A DNA stretch of 64,000 nt from DASXAI01 sp963728985 (GTDB lineage: Bacteria; Actinomycetota; Acidimicrobiia; Acidimicrobiales; Ilumatobacteraceae): positions 186,001 to 250,000 of the forward strand of contig CAVSME010000006.1 in assembly GCA_963728985.1 (NCBI GenBank), read 5' to 3'. This document shows positions 7,095 through 15,220 of this stretch, one piece after another (position 1 is the first letter of the stretch; the number at the start of each line of letters is the position of its first letter). Under the pieces are notes generated by a model. The model did no database searches. It was given only the letters and a program-made list of their open reading frames with translations, and had not been told where the DNA came from. Both the position numbers and the translations under genes were made by a program.

Positions 7095-8519
7095 GTGAGC
7101 GCCATGGACACGACGGCCGTCATCGTGATCGGCGCAGGACCGGCAGGGCTGGCCATGAGTCGATGCCTCGGCGGGCTGAACATCGACCACGTTGTGGTCG
7201 AACGAGCCGACCTCGCCCACTCGTGGCGGACGGAGCGGTGGGACTCGCTCCGTCTGCTCACGCCGAACTGGATGACCCGGCTGCCCGGGCATCCGTACCG
7301 CGGCGCGGATCCCGATGGGTACATGACCGCCTCGGAGGTCATCGACGTCCTCGCGGGATACGCCGAGCGGCATGCTGCGCCGATCGTCACGGGCGCGACG
7401 GTCGAACGCGTCAGGACGGCCGACGGCGGATTCGTCGTGGACAGCAGCCGGGGGTCGTGGCGGTGCCGCGCCGTCGTGGTCGCCACCGGAGCGTGCAGCA
7501 CGCCGAGGATCCCCGCCGCCGCCGGGGACCTCCCCGGCCACCTCCGGCAGCTCTCGCCGATCCACTACCGCAACCCTGGCGACGCCTCGGACGGTCGGGT
7601 CCTGGTGGTGGGCGCATCGGCGTCCGGGCTGCAGCTGGCCGAGGAGCTCGCTGCCGCCGGGCGGCCGGTGACGCTGGCCGTCGGCGCCCACACCCGGCTG
7701 CCCCGGACCTACCGCGGGCTCGACATCCACCGGTGGATGGACGACCTCGGCGTGCTCGACACCCCCTACGACGAGGTGGAGGACATCGGCAAGGCCCGGC
7801 GGCTGCCGTCCCTGCAACTCGTCGGCTCGCCTGAGCGTCGCTCGCTCGACCTGAACGCCCTCACGACGCGCGGCGTCGAGCTCGTCGGCCGGCTGGTCGG
7901 TGCATCGGACGGGCGGGCCCAGTGCTCGGGCTCGCTGGCCAACCTCTGCGCCGACGCCGATCTCAAGATGGGTCGGCTGCTGGACCAGATCGACGTGCTC
8001 GCCGACGAGCGCGGACTCCCCACCGACGAGCGGCCGCCACCCACCCTCGTGCCCGAGCCGCGCACCAACATCCCGCTCGCGGACTACTCGACGGTGATCT
8101 GGGCGACCGGCTTCCGGCCCCACTTCCCGTTCCTGGAGCCCCACCTGCTCGACCGGCGCGGCGCCATCGTCCACGACGGTGGTGTGATGGCCCAGCCGGG
8201 CATGTACGTGCTGGGGCAGCCGTTCCTCCGGCGCCGGAAGTCGAGCTTCCTGGAGGGCATCGGCGCCGACGCCGTCGATCTCAGCGACCACCTCGCGCGC
8301 TGGCTCGCCGTCTGTTCAGCCCGAGCGACGTGCCGGTCACGCCGGCGGGGCGACGCTGAGGCCGACGACCCCATGCGCGGCGATGCGATCGGCGACGAAG
8401 CCGCACGCCTTCATCTCCTCCACGAACGCGCTCAGGTAGCTGAAGCCGGCGTCGTCACGGCCGCGCGGCGTGCCCATGGCCTGCTGCACGGACGAGAACT
8501 TCCCGTCGACGAGGCGTGA
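7095..8519 (+). CDS. FAD/NAD(P)H-dependent monooxygenase (YUCCA/FMO-like)
   Basis: A 474-aa flavoprotein as read. The FAD motif VIGAGPAG is at residues 11-18, followed by a typical SWRTERWDSLRLLTPNW segment. A second dinucleotide motif VVGASASG (about 172-179) binds NADPH, and an ATGF motif lies near 337 (VIWATGF). The GTG start has GGAGAGG just upstream. Recognisable family sequence ends near residue 412 (DLSDHLARWLA). The last 60 or so residues are Arg-rich and lie antisense to the neighbouring gene, giving a 183-nt convergent overlap. That tail is probably a read-through past a lost or shifted stop. Confidence 0.88.
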   Translation: MSAMDTTAVIVIGAGPAGLAMSRCLGGLNIDHVVVERADLAHSWRTERWDSLRLLTPNWMTRLPGHPYRGADPDGYMTASEVIDVLAGYAERHAAPIVTGATVERVRTADGGFVVDSSRGSWRCRAVVVATGACSTPRIPAAAGDLPGHLRQLSPIHYRNPGDASDGRVLVVGASASGLQLAEELAAAGRPVTLAVGAHTRLPRTYRGLDIHRWMDDLGVLDTPYDEVEDIGKARRLPSLQLVGSPERRSLDLNALTTRGVELVGRLVGASDGRAQCSGSLANLCADADLKMGRLLDQIDVLADERGLPTDERPPPTLVPEPRTNIPLADYSTVIWATGFRPHFPFLEPHLLDRRGAIVHDGGVMAQPGMYVLGQPFLRRRKSSFLEGIGADAVDLSDHLARWLAVCSARATCRSRRRGDAEADDPMRGDAIGDEAARLHLLHERAQVAEAGVVTAARRAHGLLHGRELPVDEA

Positions 8520-9080
8520 CCCGGGGAGCCGCTCGGCGTCCTTGAGGAGCGCCGGGCGCAGGCCGGCGAGGGCATCGAGGCCCTGCCCGACGAAGAGGTC
8601 GTAGGAACCGCCGAGCGTGTCGGCCCGCACGAGCTGGGCGTGCTCGATGTTGCGCTCGAGCCAGAGGTCGTAGGCGGCGCGCGGGGCCGACGCGATGCGG
8701 ATGCCAGGGCGGTCCACCTCGTCGATGCTCGTGATGGGCGAGCCCGGGGGCACGAGGTAGGTGCACTCGATCTCGCAGTAGGCGGCGGTGAAGGCGATGG
8801 CCGTCGCGCGCGCCGGTTCGGCGCCGATGTTGCCCACGTCCCAGGCGTCCTCGGTGGCGGCGTCGGCCAATTCGCCCGGCGACTTGTAGGGCACGAGCGT
8901 CACGTCGACGCCGAGCCGCCGGGCCAGTTCGCCAGCCATGTCGGGCGACACCCCGCGCGGCGAGCCGTCGGGCTCCCGGCCGGTGACGAGCAAGAAGTTG
9001 CTGAGGTTGATGCCGGCGCGCAGCGCGCCGGTGGGGGCGAGGGCGGCGACGGCCGCGGGCGACGGATCAGGCAGCGCCAT
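8337..9080 (-). CDS. Periplasmic-binding-protein-fold (SBP_bac_3) protein without signal peptide
   Basis: A 247-aa type 2 periplasmic-binding fold, as in amino-acid binding proteins. The N-terminus has LRAGINLSNFLL and GVSPDMAGELARRLGV (the usual GFDVDLAxAIA position), the centre has FTAAYCEIECTYLV, and SIDEVDRPGIRIA precedes the hinge. No signal peptide or lipobox is present and no permease or ATPase gene adjoins it, so it is likely cytoplasmic, as a ligand sensor or an enzyme of that fold. Its 3' end overlaps the convergent monooxygenase. Confidence 0.83.
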   Translation of the reverse strand: MALPDPSPAAVAALAPTGALRAGINLSNFLLVTGREPDGSPRGVSPDMAGELARRLGVDVTLVPYKSPGELADAATEDAWDVGNIGAEPARATAIAFTAAYCEIECTYLVPPGSPITSIDEVDRPGIRIASAPRAAYDLWLERNIEHAQLVRADTLGGSYDLFVGQGLDALAGLRPALLKDAERLPGSRLVDGKFSSVQQAMGTPRGRDDAGFSYLSAFVEEMKACGFVADRIAAHGVVGLSVAPPA

Positions 9081-9119
9081 GCCGGGAGCCTACGGCCGGA
9101 GGATGCGCGGGGCACGCTG

Positions 9120-10067
9120 TCAGCGCGGAGCGATGACGCGGATCGGCTGCCCGTCGCGCCACGCCGCGATGTCCTCCACGATCTCGCGGTAGAAGATCTC
9201 GTAGCACTGGCTGACGACGTACCCGGTGTGCGGCGTGAGCACCGTGTTCGGCAGGGTCCGCAGCGGGTCGTCGGCGGGCAGTGGCTCCACGTCGAACACG
9301 TCGAGGCCGGCGCCGGCGATCGTTCCGTCGCGCAGCGCGCTCACCAGGGCGTCGTGGTCGACGATCGGACCGCGCGAGGTGTTGACCAGGAACGCCGTCG
9401 GCTTCATCCGCGCCAGGTCGTCGGGCCCGAGCAAGCCCCGCGTCCGATCGCTCAGCACGAGGTGGATCGACACGACATCCGACGTGGCCAGCAGCTCGTC
9501 CTTGCCGACCAGGCGGGCGCCGGCGTCGGCGGCGCGCTCGGCGGTGAGGTTCTGGCTCCACGCCACGACCTCCATCCCGAGAGCGATGCCGACGCGGGCC
9601 ACGAGGGCGCCGATGCGCCCGAGGCCGAGCAGGCCCAGGCGCTGCCCGTGGAGGCCGACGCCGACGCGGGTCTGCCAGTCGCCGGCCCGCATGGTGGCGT
9701 CGTCAGCCACGATGTGGCGGGCCAGGGCGTGGATGAGGCCCCACGTCAGCTCGGACGTCGGTGTGACGATGCCCGACGTGCCGCACACCGTGACCCCGTG
9801 GTCGGCGGCGGCGGGCAGGTCGATGGCCGCGTTCCCCATGCCCGTCGTGACGAGCAGCCGGAGGTCGGGCAGGCGCTCGAACAGCGACGGCGTGAACGGC
9901 GTCCGCTCACGCATGGCCACGAGGATCTCGGCGCCGGCCACCCGGGTGGCGAGCGCCGCCTCGTCGGCGATGTGCTCGGTCAGCGACACGAGCTCGACGC
10001 CGGCCCCGCTCCAGTCGGCGAACGTGCCGGCCACGTTCTGATAGTCATCCAGCACGATGCAGCGCAC
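9120..10067 (-). CDS. D-2-hydroxyacid dehydrogenase (NAD-binding)
   Basis: A 315-aa dehydrogenase of the SerA/formate dehydrogenase fold. The NAD motif LGLLGLGRIG is near residues 144-153, and the catalytic set is Arg in NTSRGP (about 235), Glu in DVEPLP (about 262) and His in TPHTGY (about 281). It begins with GTG behind GAGGGG. It reduces a 2-oxoacid or oxidises a D-2-hydroxyacid; the substrate is not predictable. It lies 39 bp downstream of no gene but 39 bp before the 9080 gene in the same direction, so the two may be co-transcribed. Confidence 0.92.
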   Translation of the reverse strand: MRCIVLDDYQNVAGTFADWSGAGVELVSLTEHIADEAALATRVAGAEILVAMRERTPFTPSLFERLPDLRLLVTTGMGNAAIDLPAAADHGVTVCGTSGIVTPTSELTWGLIHALARHIVADDATMRAGDWQTRVGVGLHGQRLGLLGLGRIGALVARVGIALGMEVVAWSQNLTAERAADAGARLVGKDELLATSDVVSIHLVLSDRTRGLLGPDDLARMKPTAFLVNTSRGPIVDHDALVSALRDGTIAGAGLDVFDVEPLPADDPLRTLPNTVLTPHTGYVVSQCYEIFYREIVEDIAAWRDGQPIRVIAPR

Positions 10068-10115
10068 GACGCCCCTCAGCCCTCAGCTCTTGCCGCTCAG
10101 AGGAATATAGGCATC

Positions 10116-11699
10116 ATGACCGAAACACCCGTCGCCGAGACCGGGTCCGGCACGCTCGCCGGGACCACCATCGACACCGAGCACGGCGCGGTGCACCGGT
10201 TCGCCGGCGTGCCCTACGGGACGGCCCCCGTCGGGGCCGCCCGCTTCCGGAGCGCGGCGCCCGTCGCGCCGTGGTCGGGCGTGCGCGTTGCCGACACCCT
10301 CGGCCCGTCACCTGTCCAGGCGGTCGGCGGCCCGTTCAGTGGGCTGGTGCCGGGCAGCGCCGTGGACCGGGTCGACGAGGACTGCCTGACCCTGAACGTG
10401 TGGCGCCCGGCGCGGCTCGGCCCCGAGCCGTTGCCCGTGCTGGTGTGGATCTACGGCGGCGCCTTCGTGACCGGCGGGAGCGCCGTGGCCACCTACGACG
10501 GGGCCCGGCTGGCGGCCGAGCAGGGGGTCGTGGTCGTCACGGTGAACTACCGGGTCGGCGCCCTCGGCTTCCTCGACCTCCGCTCGGTCCCGGGCGGTGA
10601 CTCGGCCGACACCAACTGCGGGCTCCGCGACCTGGTGCTGGCCCTCCAGTGGATCCAGCGCCACATCGGCTCGCTCGGCGGTGACCCGTCGCGCGTCACC
10701 GTGTTCGGCGAGTCGGCCGGCGCCGGCTCGATCATGCACCTGCTCACCGTGCCCGGCATCGAGCGGCTCGTCCGGCGGGCCATCGGGCAGAGCCCCGGCA
10801 TCGACTTCACGCAGACGGCCGTGCTGAGCGCGGCCGTGGCCACCGCCTTCATGGCCCACGCCGGCGTGGCGACGGTCGACGAGCTGCGCCGCCTCCCCGC
10901 CGATCGCATCGTCGAGGTCCAGGCGGCGGTGGCGACGGCGCTCCTCTTCGACATCGGGACGATGCCGTTCCACCCCGTCGTCGACGGCGACCTGGTGCCG
11001 GCGTCTCCGTCGGTGGCCATCGCCGGTGGCGCCGCCGCCGGCATCGACCTCCTCCTCGGCTACACGGCCGACGAGATGCGCCTCTTCCCCGATCCCCGGG
11101 CCGACGACCTCGACGAACCCGGCTTGGCGGCGTGGGTGCGGTCCTACCTGACCTACCGGATGGGCCGCGATCCCGGCGGTGACACCGCCGCCGCCCTCGT
11201 GCGCAACTACGCGACGGCGGCCAGCGGCACGGCCCGGTCGAAGGGCTCGGATCTCTGGGCAGCCATCACGACCGACGGCATCATGCGCCAGCCGGTGCTG
11301 CGCGTCGCCGAGTCCCGCGCCGGCGCCGCGCCCACCTTCGTCTACCAGTTCGACTGGCAGTCCCGGCGTCCCGGCTACGACCTCGGCGCCTTCCACGCCA
11401 TCGAGCTCCCCTTCGTGTTCGACGCCTTCACCGTCGACGGCTGGGACGTCTTCGTCGGGGTCGATGCCGGCGGCCGGGAGCTGGCCAGGGCGATGCGCTC
11501 GGCGTGGGCCGCCTTCGCCGCCACCGGCGACCCGTCGGTCGCCGCTCTCGGACCGTGGCCGCCCTACGACGCCACCGCCCGCTGCACGATGGTCCTCGAC
11601 GAGCGCTCGCGGGTGGTCGACGATCCCCTCGCCGCCGAGCGGTGCTGGTGGGACGGCCTGTGGGATCCGTCGTGCCGGCCGGCCGGGGTGCCGGAGTGA
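10116..11699 (+). CDS. Type-B carboxylesterase/lipase
   Basis: A 527-aa cholinesterase-fold esterase. The N-terminal GVPYGTAPVGAARF block is at residues 31-44, the oxyanion-hole segment IYGGAF at 113-118 and the nucleophile is S200 in FGESAGAGS. The catalytic His is near residue 430 in LGAFHAIELPFVF. No signal peptide is present, so it is probably intracellular. ATG 10116 is chosen because the family fold starts there; the open frame continues far upstream only as an antisense artefact. The stop overlaps the next start by 4 nt (GTGA), so the two genes are translationally coupled. Confidence 0.93.
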   Translation: MTETPVAETGSGTLAGTTIDTEHGAVHRFAGVPYGTAPVGAARFRSAAPVAPWSGVRVADTLGPSPVQAVGGPFSGLVPGSAVDRVDEDCLTLNVWRPARLGPEPLPVLVWIYGGAFVTGGSAVATYDGARLAAEQGVVVVTVNYRVGALGFLDLRSVPGGDSADTNCGLRDLVLALQWIQRHIGSLGGDPSRVTVFGESAGAGSIMHLLTVPGIERLVRRAIGQSPGIDFTQTAVLSAAVATAFMAHAGVATVDELRRLPADRIVEVQAAVATALLFDIGTMPFHPVVDGDLVPASPSVAIAGGAAAGIDLLLGYTADEMRLFPDPRADDLDEPGLAAWVRSYLTYRMGRDPGGDTAAALVRNYATAASGTARSKGSDLWAAITTDGIMRQPVLRVAESRAGAAPTFVYQFDWQSRRPGYDLGAFHAIELPFVFDAFTVDGWDVFVGVDAGGRELARAMRSAWAAFAATGDPSVAALGPWPPYDATARCTMVLDERSRVVDDPLAAERCWWDGLWDPSCRPAGVPE

Positions 11700-12874
11700 A
11701 CGGCGCGCCCACCGGCCTCGCGCAGCGCGCCCGCGCCCTCGCGCCCGAGCTGGCCGCCGCTCAAGCGGAGGGCGATCAGCTGCGCCGCGTGCCCGACGCG
11801 ACGTGGAAGCTCCTGCTCGAGAGCGGGTTCCTCCGGGCGCTGCAGCCGGCGCGTTGGGGCGGGGGAGAGGTCGAGCTGGTCGACTTCCTCGACGGCGTGG
11901 CCGAGATCTCCCGGGCCAACCCTTCCGCCGGTTGGGTGGCGGGTGTCATCGGCGTCCATCCCTGGCAGCTCGCCCTCTTCGCCGACGAGGCCCAGGACGA
12001 GCTGTGGGGCAACGACCCGGCCACGATGCACTCGTCGTCGTACAACCCGACCGGCACAGCCGTCGCCGTCGACGGCGGCTACCACGTGTCGGGGCGGTGG
12101 TCGTTCTCGTCGGGCTGCGACCACTGCCGGGCCGTGAACCTCGGCGCGATCGTGCGCGACCAGAAGGGAGCCGGCGGCATGGCCGACTTCCGGTCCTTCC
12201 TCCTCCTCGAGGGCGACTACCGCATCGACGACACGTGGTACGTGGCCGGCCTGCGGGCGACGGGCAGCAAGGACATCGTGGTCGACGGCGCGTTCGTGCC
12301 CACGCACCGCACGCAGTCGCACACGTTGTACGCCATGGGGGAGGCGCTCCCGGGTCAGCGGCGCAACGGCGGCCCGCTCTACCGCATGCCCTGGTCGGTC
12401 GTGTTCAACATGGCGGTGGCGGCGTCGATCTTCGGTGCCGCACAGGGCTTCGTCGACACGTGGATCGTCGAGTCGCGCGATCGGCTCGGCGGGCGGCGGG
12501 TGCCGCTCGCCGACGATCCCCTCACGCAGCGGCGCGTGGCCGAGGCGGCGTGGACCCTCGACGTTGCCATGACGATGCTGCACGCCGACGCCGCCGAGCT
12601 CCGCCGGCGGGCCGACCTCGGCGAGGTGGCGACGATGACCGAGCGGGGCACCTACCGCTGGCACCTGAATCGCAACTGCGAGCAGGTCGGGATCATGGTC
12701 GCCGAGTTGATGCGGGCCGCCTCGGGGCGCTCGCTGTTCCTCGACCACCCGCTGCAGCGCCGCTACCAGGACATCCAGGCCGGGCTCAGCCACGCCTTCT
12801 TGCTGCCCGATCCGGTGGCGCGGGCCGTGGGCGGTGCCATGCTGGGCACCTCGACGCCGGAGCTCATCCTGTGA
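11696..12874 (+). CDS. Flavin-dependent monooxygenase, HsaA-like (acyl-CoA dehydrogenase fold)
   Basis: A 392-aa group D flavin hydroxylase. The length matches HsaA-type monooxygenases (about 394). It has acyl-CoA dehydrogenase-like architecture with NPSAGWVAGV, GRWSFSSGCDHC (the GxWxFxSG signature) and ATGSKDIVV. These enzymes hydroxylate aromatic or polycyclic ring substrates using FMNH2 or FADH2 from a partner reductase, and no such reductase is seen next to it. The GTG start overlaps the esterase stop by 4 nt. The esterase/hydroxylase pair suggests release and then oxidation of an ester-linked compound. Confidence 0.87.
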   Translation: MNGAPTGLAQRARALAPELAAAQAEGDQLRRVPDATWKLLLESGFLRALQPARWGGGEVELVDFLDGVAEISRANPSAGWVAGVIGVHPWQLALFADEAQDELWGNDPATMHSSSYNPTGTAVAVDGGYHVSGRWSFSSGCDHCRAVNLGAIVRDQKGAGGMADFRSFLLLEGDYRIDDTWYVAGLRATGSKDIVVDGAFVPTHRTQSHTLYAMGEALPGQRRNGGPLYRMPWSVVFNMAVAASIFGAAQGFVDTWIVESRDRLGGRRVPLADDPLTQRRVAEAAWTLDVAMTMLHADAAELRRRADLGEVATMTERGTYRWHLNRNCEQVGIMVAELMRAASGRSLFLDHPLQRRYQDIQAGLSHAFLLPDPVARAVGGAMLGTSTPELIL

Positions 12875-12911
12875 GCACGGCGGCGATCGGGCCATGAGGC
12901 CCCGCGTTCCG

Positions 12912-12939
12912 TTGACAGGGGCGATCTAGTGCGCTAAAC
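12912..12939 (+). promoter_or_regulatory. Candidate promoter TTGACA-N16-CTAAAC
   Basis: A perfect -35 hexamer TTGACA at 12912-12917 is followed 16 bases later by CTAAAC (12934-12939), about 38 bp before the LLM gene start at 12977. The same TTGACA-N16-CTAA layout occurs at 15066. The -10 match is weak, so this is a candidate only. Confidence 0.45.
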
Positions 12940-12976
12940 CGGCGATACACCGGTGCGTCTGAACTTCGGGGGAAGC

Positions 12977-14116
12977 ATGCGTCTGTCGCTCGGAATGATG
13001 TTCCAGAACTTCGCCGACTGGGATCGGTTCCTGTCGCTGGAGCGGGGTGAGCAAGGGGTCGGGCAGCCACAGGTCCCCGACTGGAAGGCGTGGAAGGACC
13101 ACCTCGACGTCTTCCTCCAGGCCGAGGATCTCGGGTTCGACGCGCTGTGGTCGGTGGAGCATCACTTCACGCCGTACTGCCTCATCCCCGATCCGCTGCA
13201 GCTGCTGACGTACATCGCCGGCCGCACCAACCGCATCGACGTGGGCTCGATGGTGTGCGTGCTGCCGTGGTGGGAGCCGCTGAAGCTGGCCGAGGAGGTC
13301 AGCATGCTGCAGACCGTCCTCGGCGAGGAGCGCAAGCTCCACATCGGTGTGGGCCGTGGTCTGGCCCGGCGTGAGTACAACTCGCTCGGCATCGACATGG
13401 ACGAGTCTCGCGAGCGGTTCGACGAGGTCCTGCAGATCCTGAAGCTGGCGCTCACCAACGAGCGCTTCTCGTTCGACGGCGAGCACTTCCACATCCCACC
13501 GACGTCCATCCGCCCGTTCCCGCAGGACGGCCAAGCATTGGTCGACCGCCTCTACGGGGCGTGGGGCAGCCAGCCGTCGATCCGCGTCGTGGCCGAGGCC
13601 GGCATCCGGCCGTTCCTCAACCCCCAGAAGCCATTGGGCGACTACGCCAAGGACATGACGGAGTTCCGCGAGGTCCGCGAGCAGGAGATGGGCCTGCCAC
13701 CGGTGCCGCCAACGATCGTGCTCTTCGGCTACTGCGCGGAGACGCAGGAACAGGCAGTGGCCGACGCGACGCGGTATTCCGGCGAATACCACCAGAGTGC
13801 GATGACGCACTACGAGATCGGTGGCGAGCACCTCGCCAAGCTGAAGACCTATCAGCAGTACGCGTTGCCGGCTGGTACGAAGCTCCAGCCGATGCGGCCG
13901 GAAGATCTGTTCTACGTCGATCAGATCGTGGGCACGCCGGACGAGTGCATCCGCCGGATCGAGCACGTCAAGAACCAGTACGGCTGCGAAGAGCTGATCA
14001 TGCAGGTGATCTACGGGGGCATGCCTCCCGACGTCGCCGAGAAGAGCATCCAATTGTTCGGGCGTGAGGTGGTGCCGGCGGTGCACGAGATGGGCGTGGC
14101 CGCCATCGTTGGATAA
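12977..14116 (+). CDS. LLM class flavin-dependent oxidoreductase
   Basis: A 379-aa luciferase-like (TIM-barrel) monooxygenase or F420 oxidoreductase starting MRLSLGMMFQNF. LWSVEHHFTPYC, VLPWWEPLKLAEEVSML and IGVGRGLARREYNSLGI are hallmark stretches of the large-subunit luciferase family. A GTG eight codons upstream is also open, but ATG 12977 directly follows a purine-rich GGGGGAAG. The long segment 180-290 is typical of the sterol/terpene-associated subgroup that acts with CoA-transferases. A GntR regulator follows 41 bp downstream. Confidence 0.9.
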   Translation: MRLSLGMMFQNFADWDRFLSLERGEQGVGQPQVPDWKAWKDHLDVFLQAEDLGFDALWSVEHHFTPYCLIPDPLQLLTYIAGRTNRIDVGSMVCVLPWWEPLKLAEEVSMLQTVLGEERKLHIGVGRGLARREYNSLGIDMDESRERFDEVLQILKLALTNERFSFDGEHFHIPPTSIRPFPQDGQALVDRLYGAWGSQPSIRVVAEAGIRPFLNPQKPLGDYAKDMTEFREVREQEMGLPPVPPTIVLFGYCAETQEQAVADATRYSGEYHQSAMTHYEIGGEHLAKLKTYQQYALPAGTKLQPMRPEDLFYVDQIVGTPDECIRRIEHVKNQYGCEELIMQVIYGGMPPDVAEKSIQLFGREVVPAVHEMGVAAIVG

Positions 14117-14157
14117 ATCCCCTTCGTCGCCGGTGTCCGCCCGGCCGAGGAGGGTCG

Positions 14158-14967
14158 GTGTTAAAATTGCGAAGCGTACGCCGGGCGGCACCGGTTATCG
14201 GGAAGGGACGTAAGCAGCTTCATGAGCCGGTCCGGATGAAGCGTACCGTGCGCCAATTCAAGCGTTCCGAGTCGATCGCTCGCACGCTTGTCGATCGAAT
14301 CACGTCGTCCCACCTGAAAGACGGGGACTCGCTCGAGTCCGAGATCGTCATGATGGAGGAGCTCAACACCGGCCGGGGCTCGTTGCGTGAAGCCTTCCGG
14401 ATCCTGGAGCTCAGTGGGATCCTCGAGGTGCGGACGGGCCCGACGGGTGGGCCCATCGTGCGCGATCCGGACATCAGCCACTTCGGCGGCATGTGGTCGC
14501 TGTTCCTGCGCATGAGCGGCTGCACCTACCGCGAGTTGATGGAGGCGAGCATCCTCACGGTGCCACCGATCGCCGCGATCGGCGCGCAGAAGCGCAATCC
14601 CGAGCACATCGCCGCGCTGCAGGCCGCCATCGATCTCGAGGCGTCGATCTCGCCCGACGACGGGCGCGGGTTCATGGCCGCCAACGCCGCCTTCCACGAC
14701 GCCATCGCCCGGCTCGTCGACAACCGCGCCATCTACCTCTACCTGCGCGGCAACGACTGGATCAGCTCGAACATCTTCGCCGAGATCGTTCGCGTCGCCG
14801 AGGTCCAGGAGGAAGTGCTCGACGCCCACAAGCACATCGTGAAGGCGATCTGCGACGGGAACGCGCGCCGGGCCGAGACACTGATGCGCAGGCACCTCGA
14901 GGCCAGCCTGGAGTACAACGACCGCATGTTCGGGTCGTTGATGGACCAGCCCGTCCGCTGGCACTGA
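14158..14967 (+). CDS. GntR family regulator, FadR/FCD subfamily
   Basis: A 269-aa transcription factor. The winged helix is at residues 34-105 (SLESEIVMMEELNTGRGSLR, then AFRILELSGILEVR), followed by an all-helical FCD ligand-binding domain with metal-ligand-type residues in AAFHDAIARLVDN and HKHIVKAICDGN. The GTG start at 14158 has AGGAGGG upstream; ATG 14236 (243 aa) is the alternative. It lies inside the catabolic island between two LLM/SDR units, so it most likely controls those genes in response to an acidic or CoA-linked intermediate. Confidence 0.9.
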   Translation: MLKLRSVRRAAPVIGKGRKQLHEPVRMKRTVRQFKRSESIARTLVDRITSSHLKDGDSLESEIVMMEELNTGRGSLREAFRILELSGILEVRTGPTGGPIVRDPDISHFGGMWSLFLRMSGCTYRELMEASILTVPPIAAIGAQKRNPEHIAALQAAIDLEASISPDDGRGFMAANAAFHDAIARLVDNRAIYLYLRGNDWISSNIFAEIVRVAEVQEEVLDAHKHIVKAICDGNARRAETLMRRHLEASLEYNDRMFGSLMDQPVRWH

Positions 14968-15065
14968 ATCGCGCCTGCATCGCCGCCACGAGCGGCTCTG
15001 TAACGGAATTCGCGACATCGGCGCGCTTTCCGTCACACAAGCTGCCGGCCGCCGCGCCGTTGCGT

Positions 15066-15092
15066 TGACACGTTGATTCAGTCGATCTAATC
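15066..15092 (+). promoter_or_regulatory. Candidate promoter TTGACA with TCTAAT/CTAATC -10
   Basis: TTGACA at 15066-15071 is followed after 15-16 bases by TCTAAT (15087-15092). It lies in the 250-bp gap between the GntR gene and the SDR and has the same layout as the site at 12912. It probably drives the 15218-25433 gene run. The rest of this gap (14968-15217) holds nothing else that I can identify except the SDR ribosome-binding site. Confidence 0.5.
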
Positions 15093-15200
15093 TCATGAGG
15101 CGCGGCGCTGGCCGAGTGGTGTTCGTGTCGACGCAGCAGGGGGGTCGCACGTGATGCCGTCGCCTGGAGTGCGGCGGAGCACGGGCACCGCGAACACCGA

Positions 15201-15220
15201 GGGGAGAGGAGCCGACGCTG
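15201..15220 (+). promoter_or_regulatory. Strong RBS plus probable CTG start codon
   Basis: GGGGAGAGGAG (15201-15211) is followed after six bases by CTG at 15218-15220. No ATG, GTG or TTG exists in this frame between the stop at 15152 and 15287, while the codons from 15218 on encode the required nucleotide-binding motif. The RBS placement therefore points to CTG as the start. Confidence 0.65.

Noticed and set aside
8640..10115. Long plus-strand open frame upstream of the carboxylesterase
   Set aside because: It is antisense to two clear genes (8337-9080, 9120-10067), has no family features, and the esterase fold starts at 10116. High GC keeps antisense frames open.
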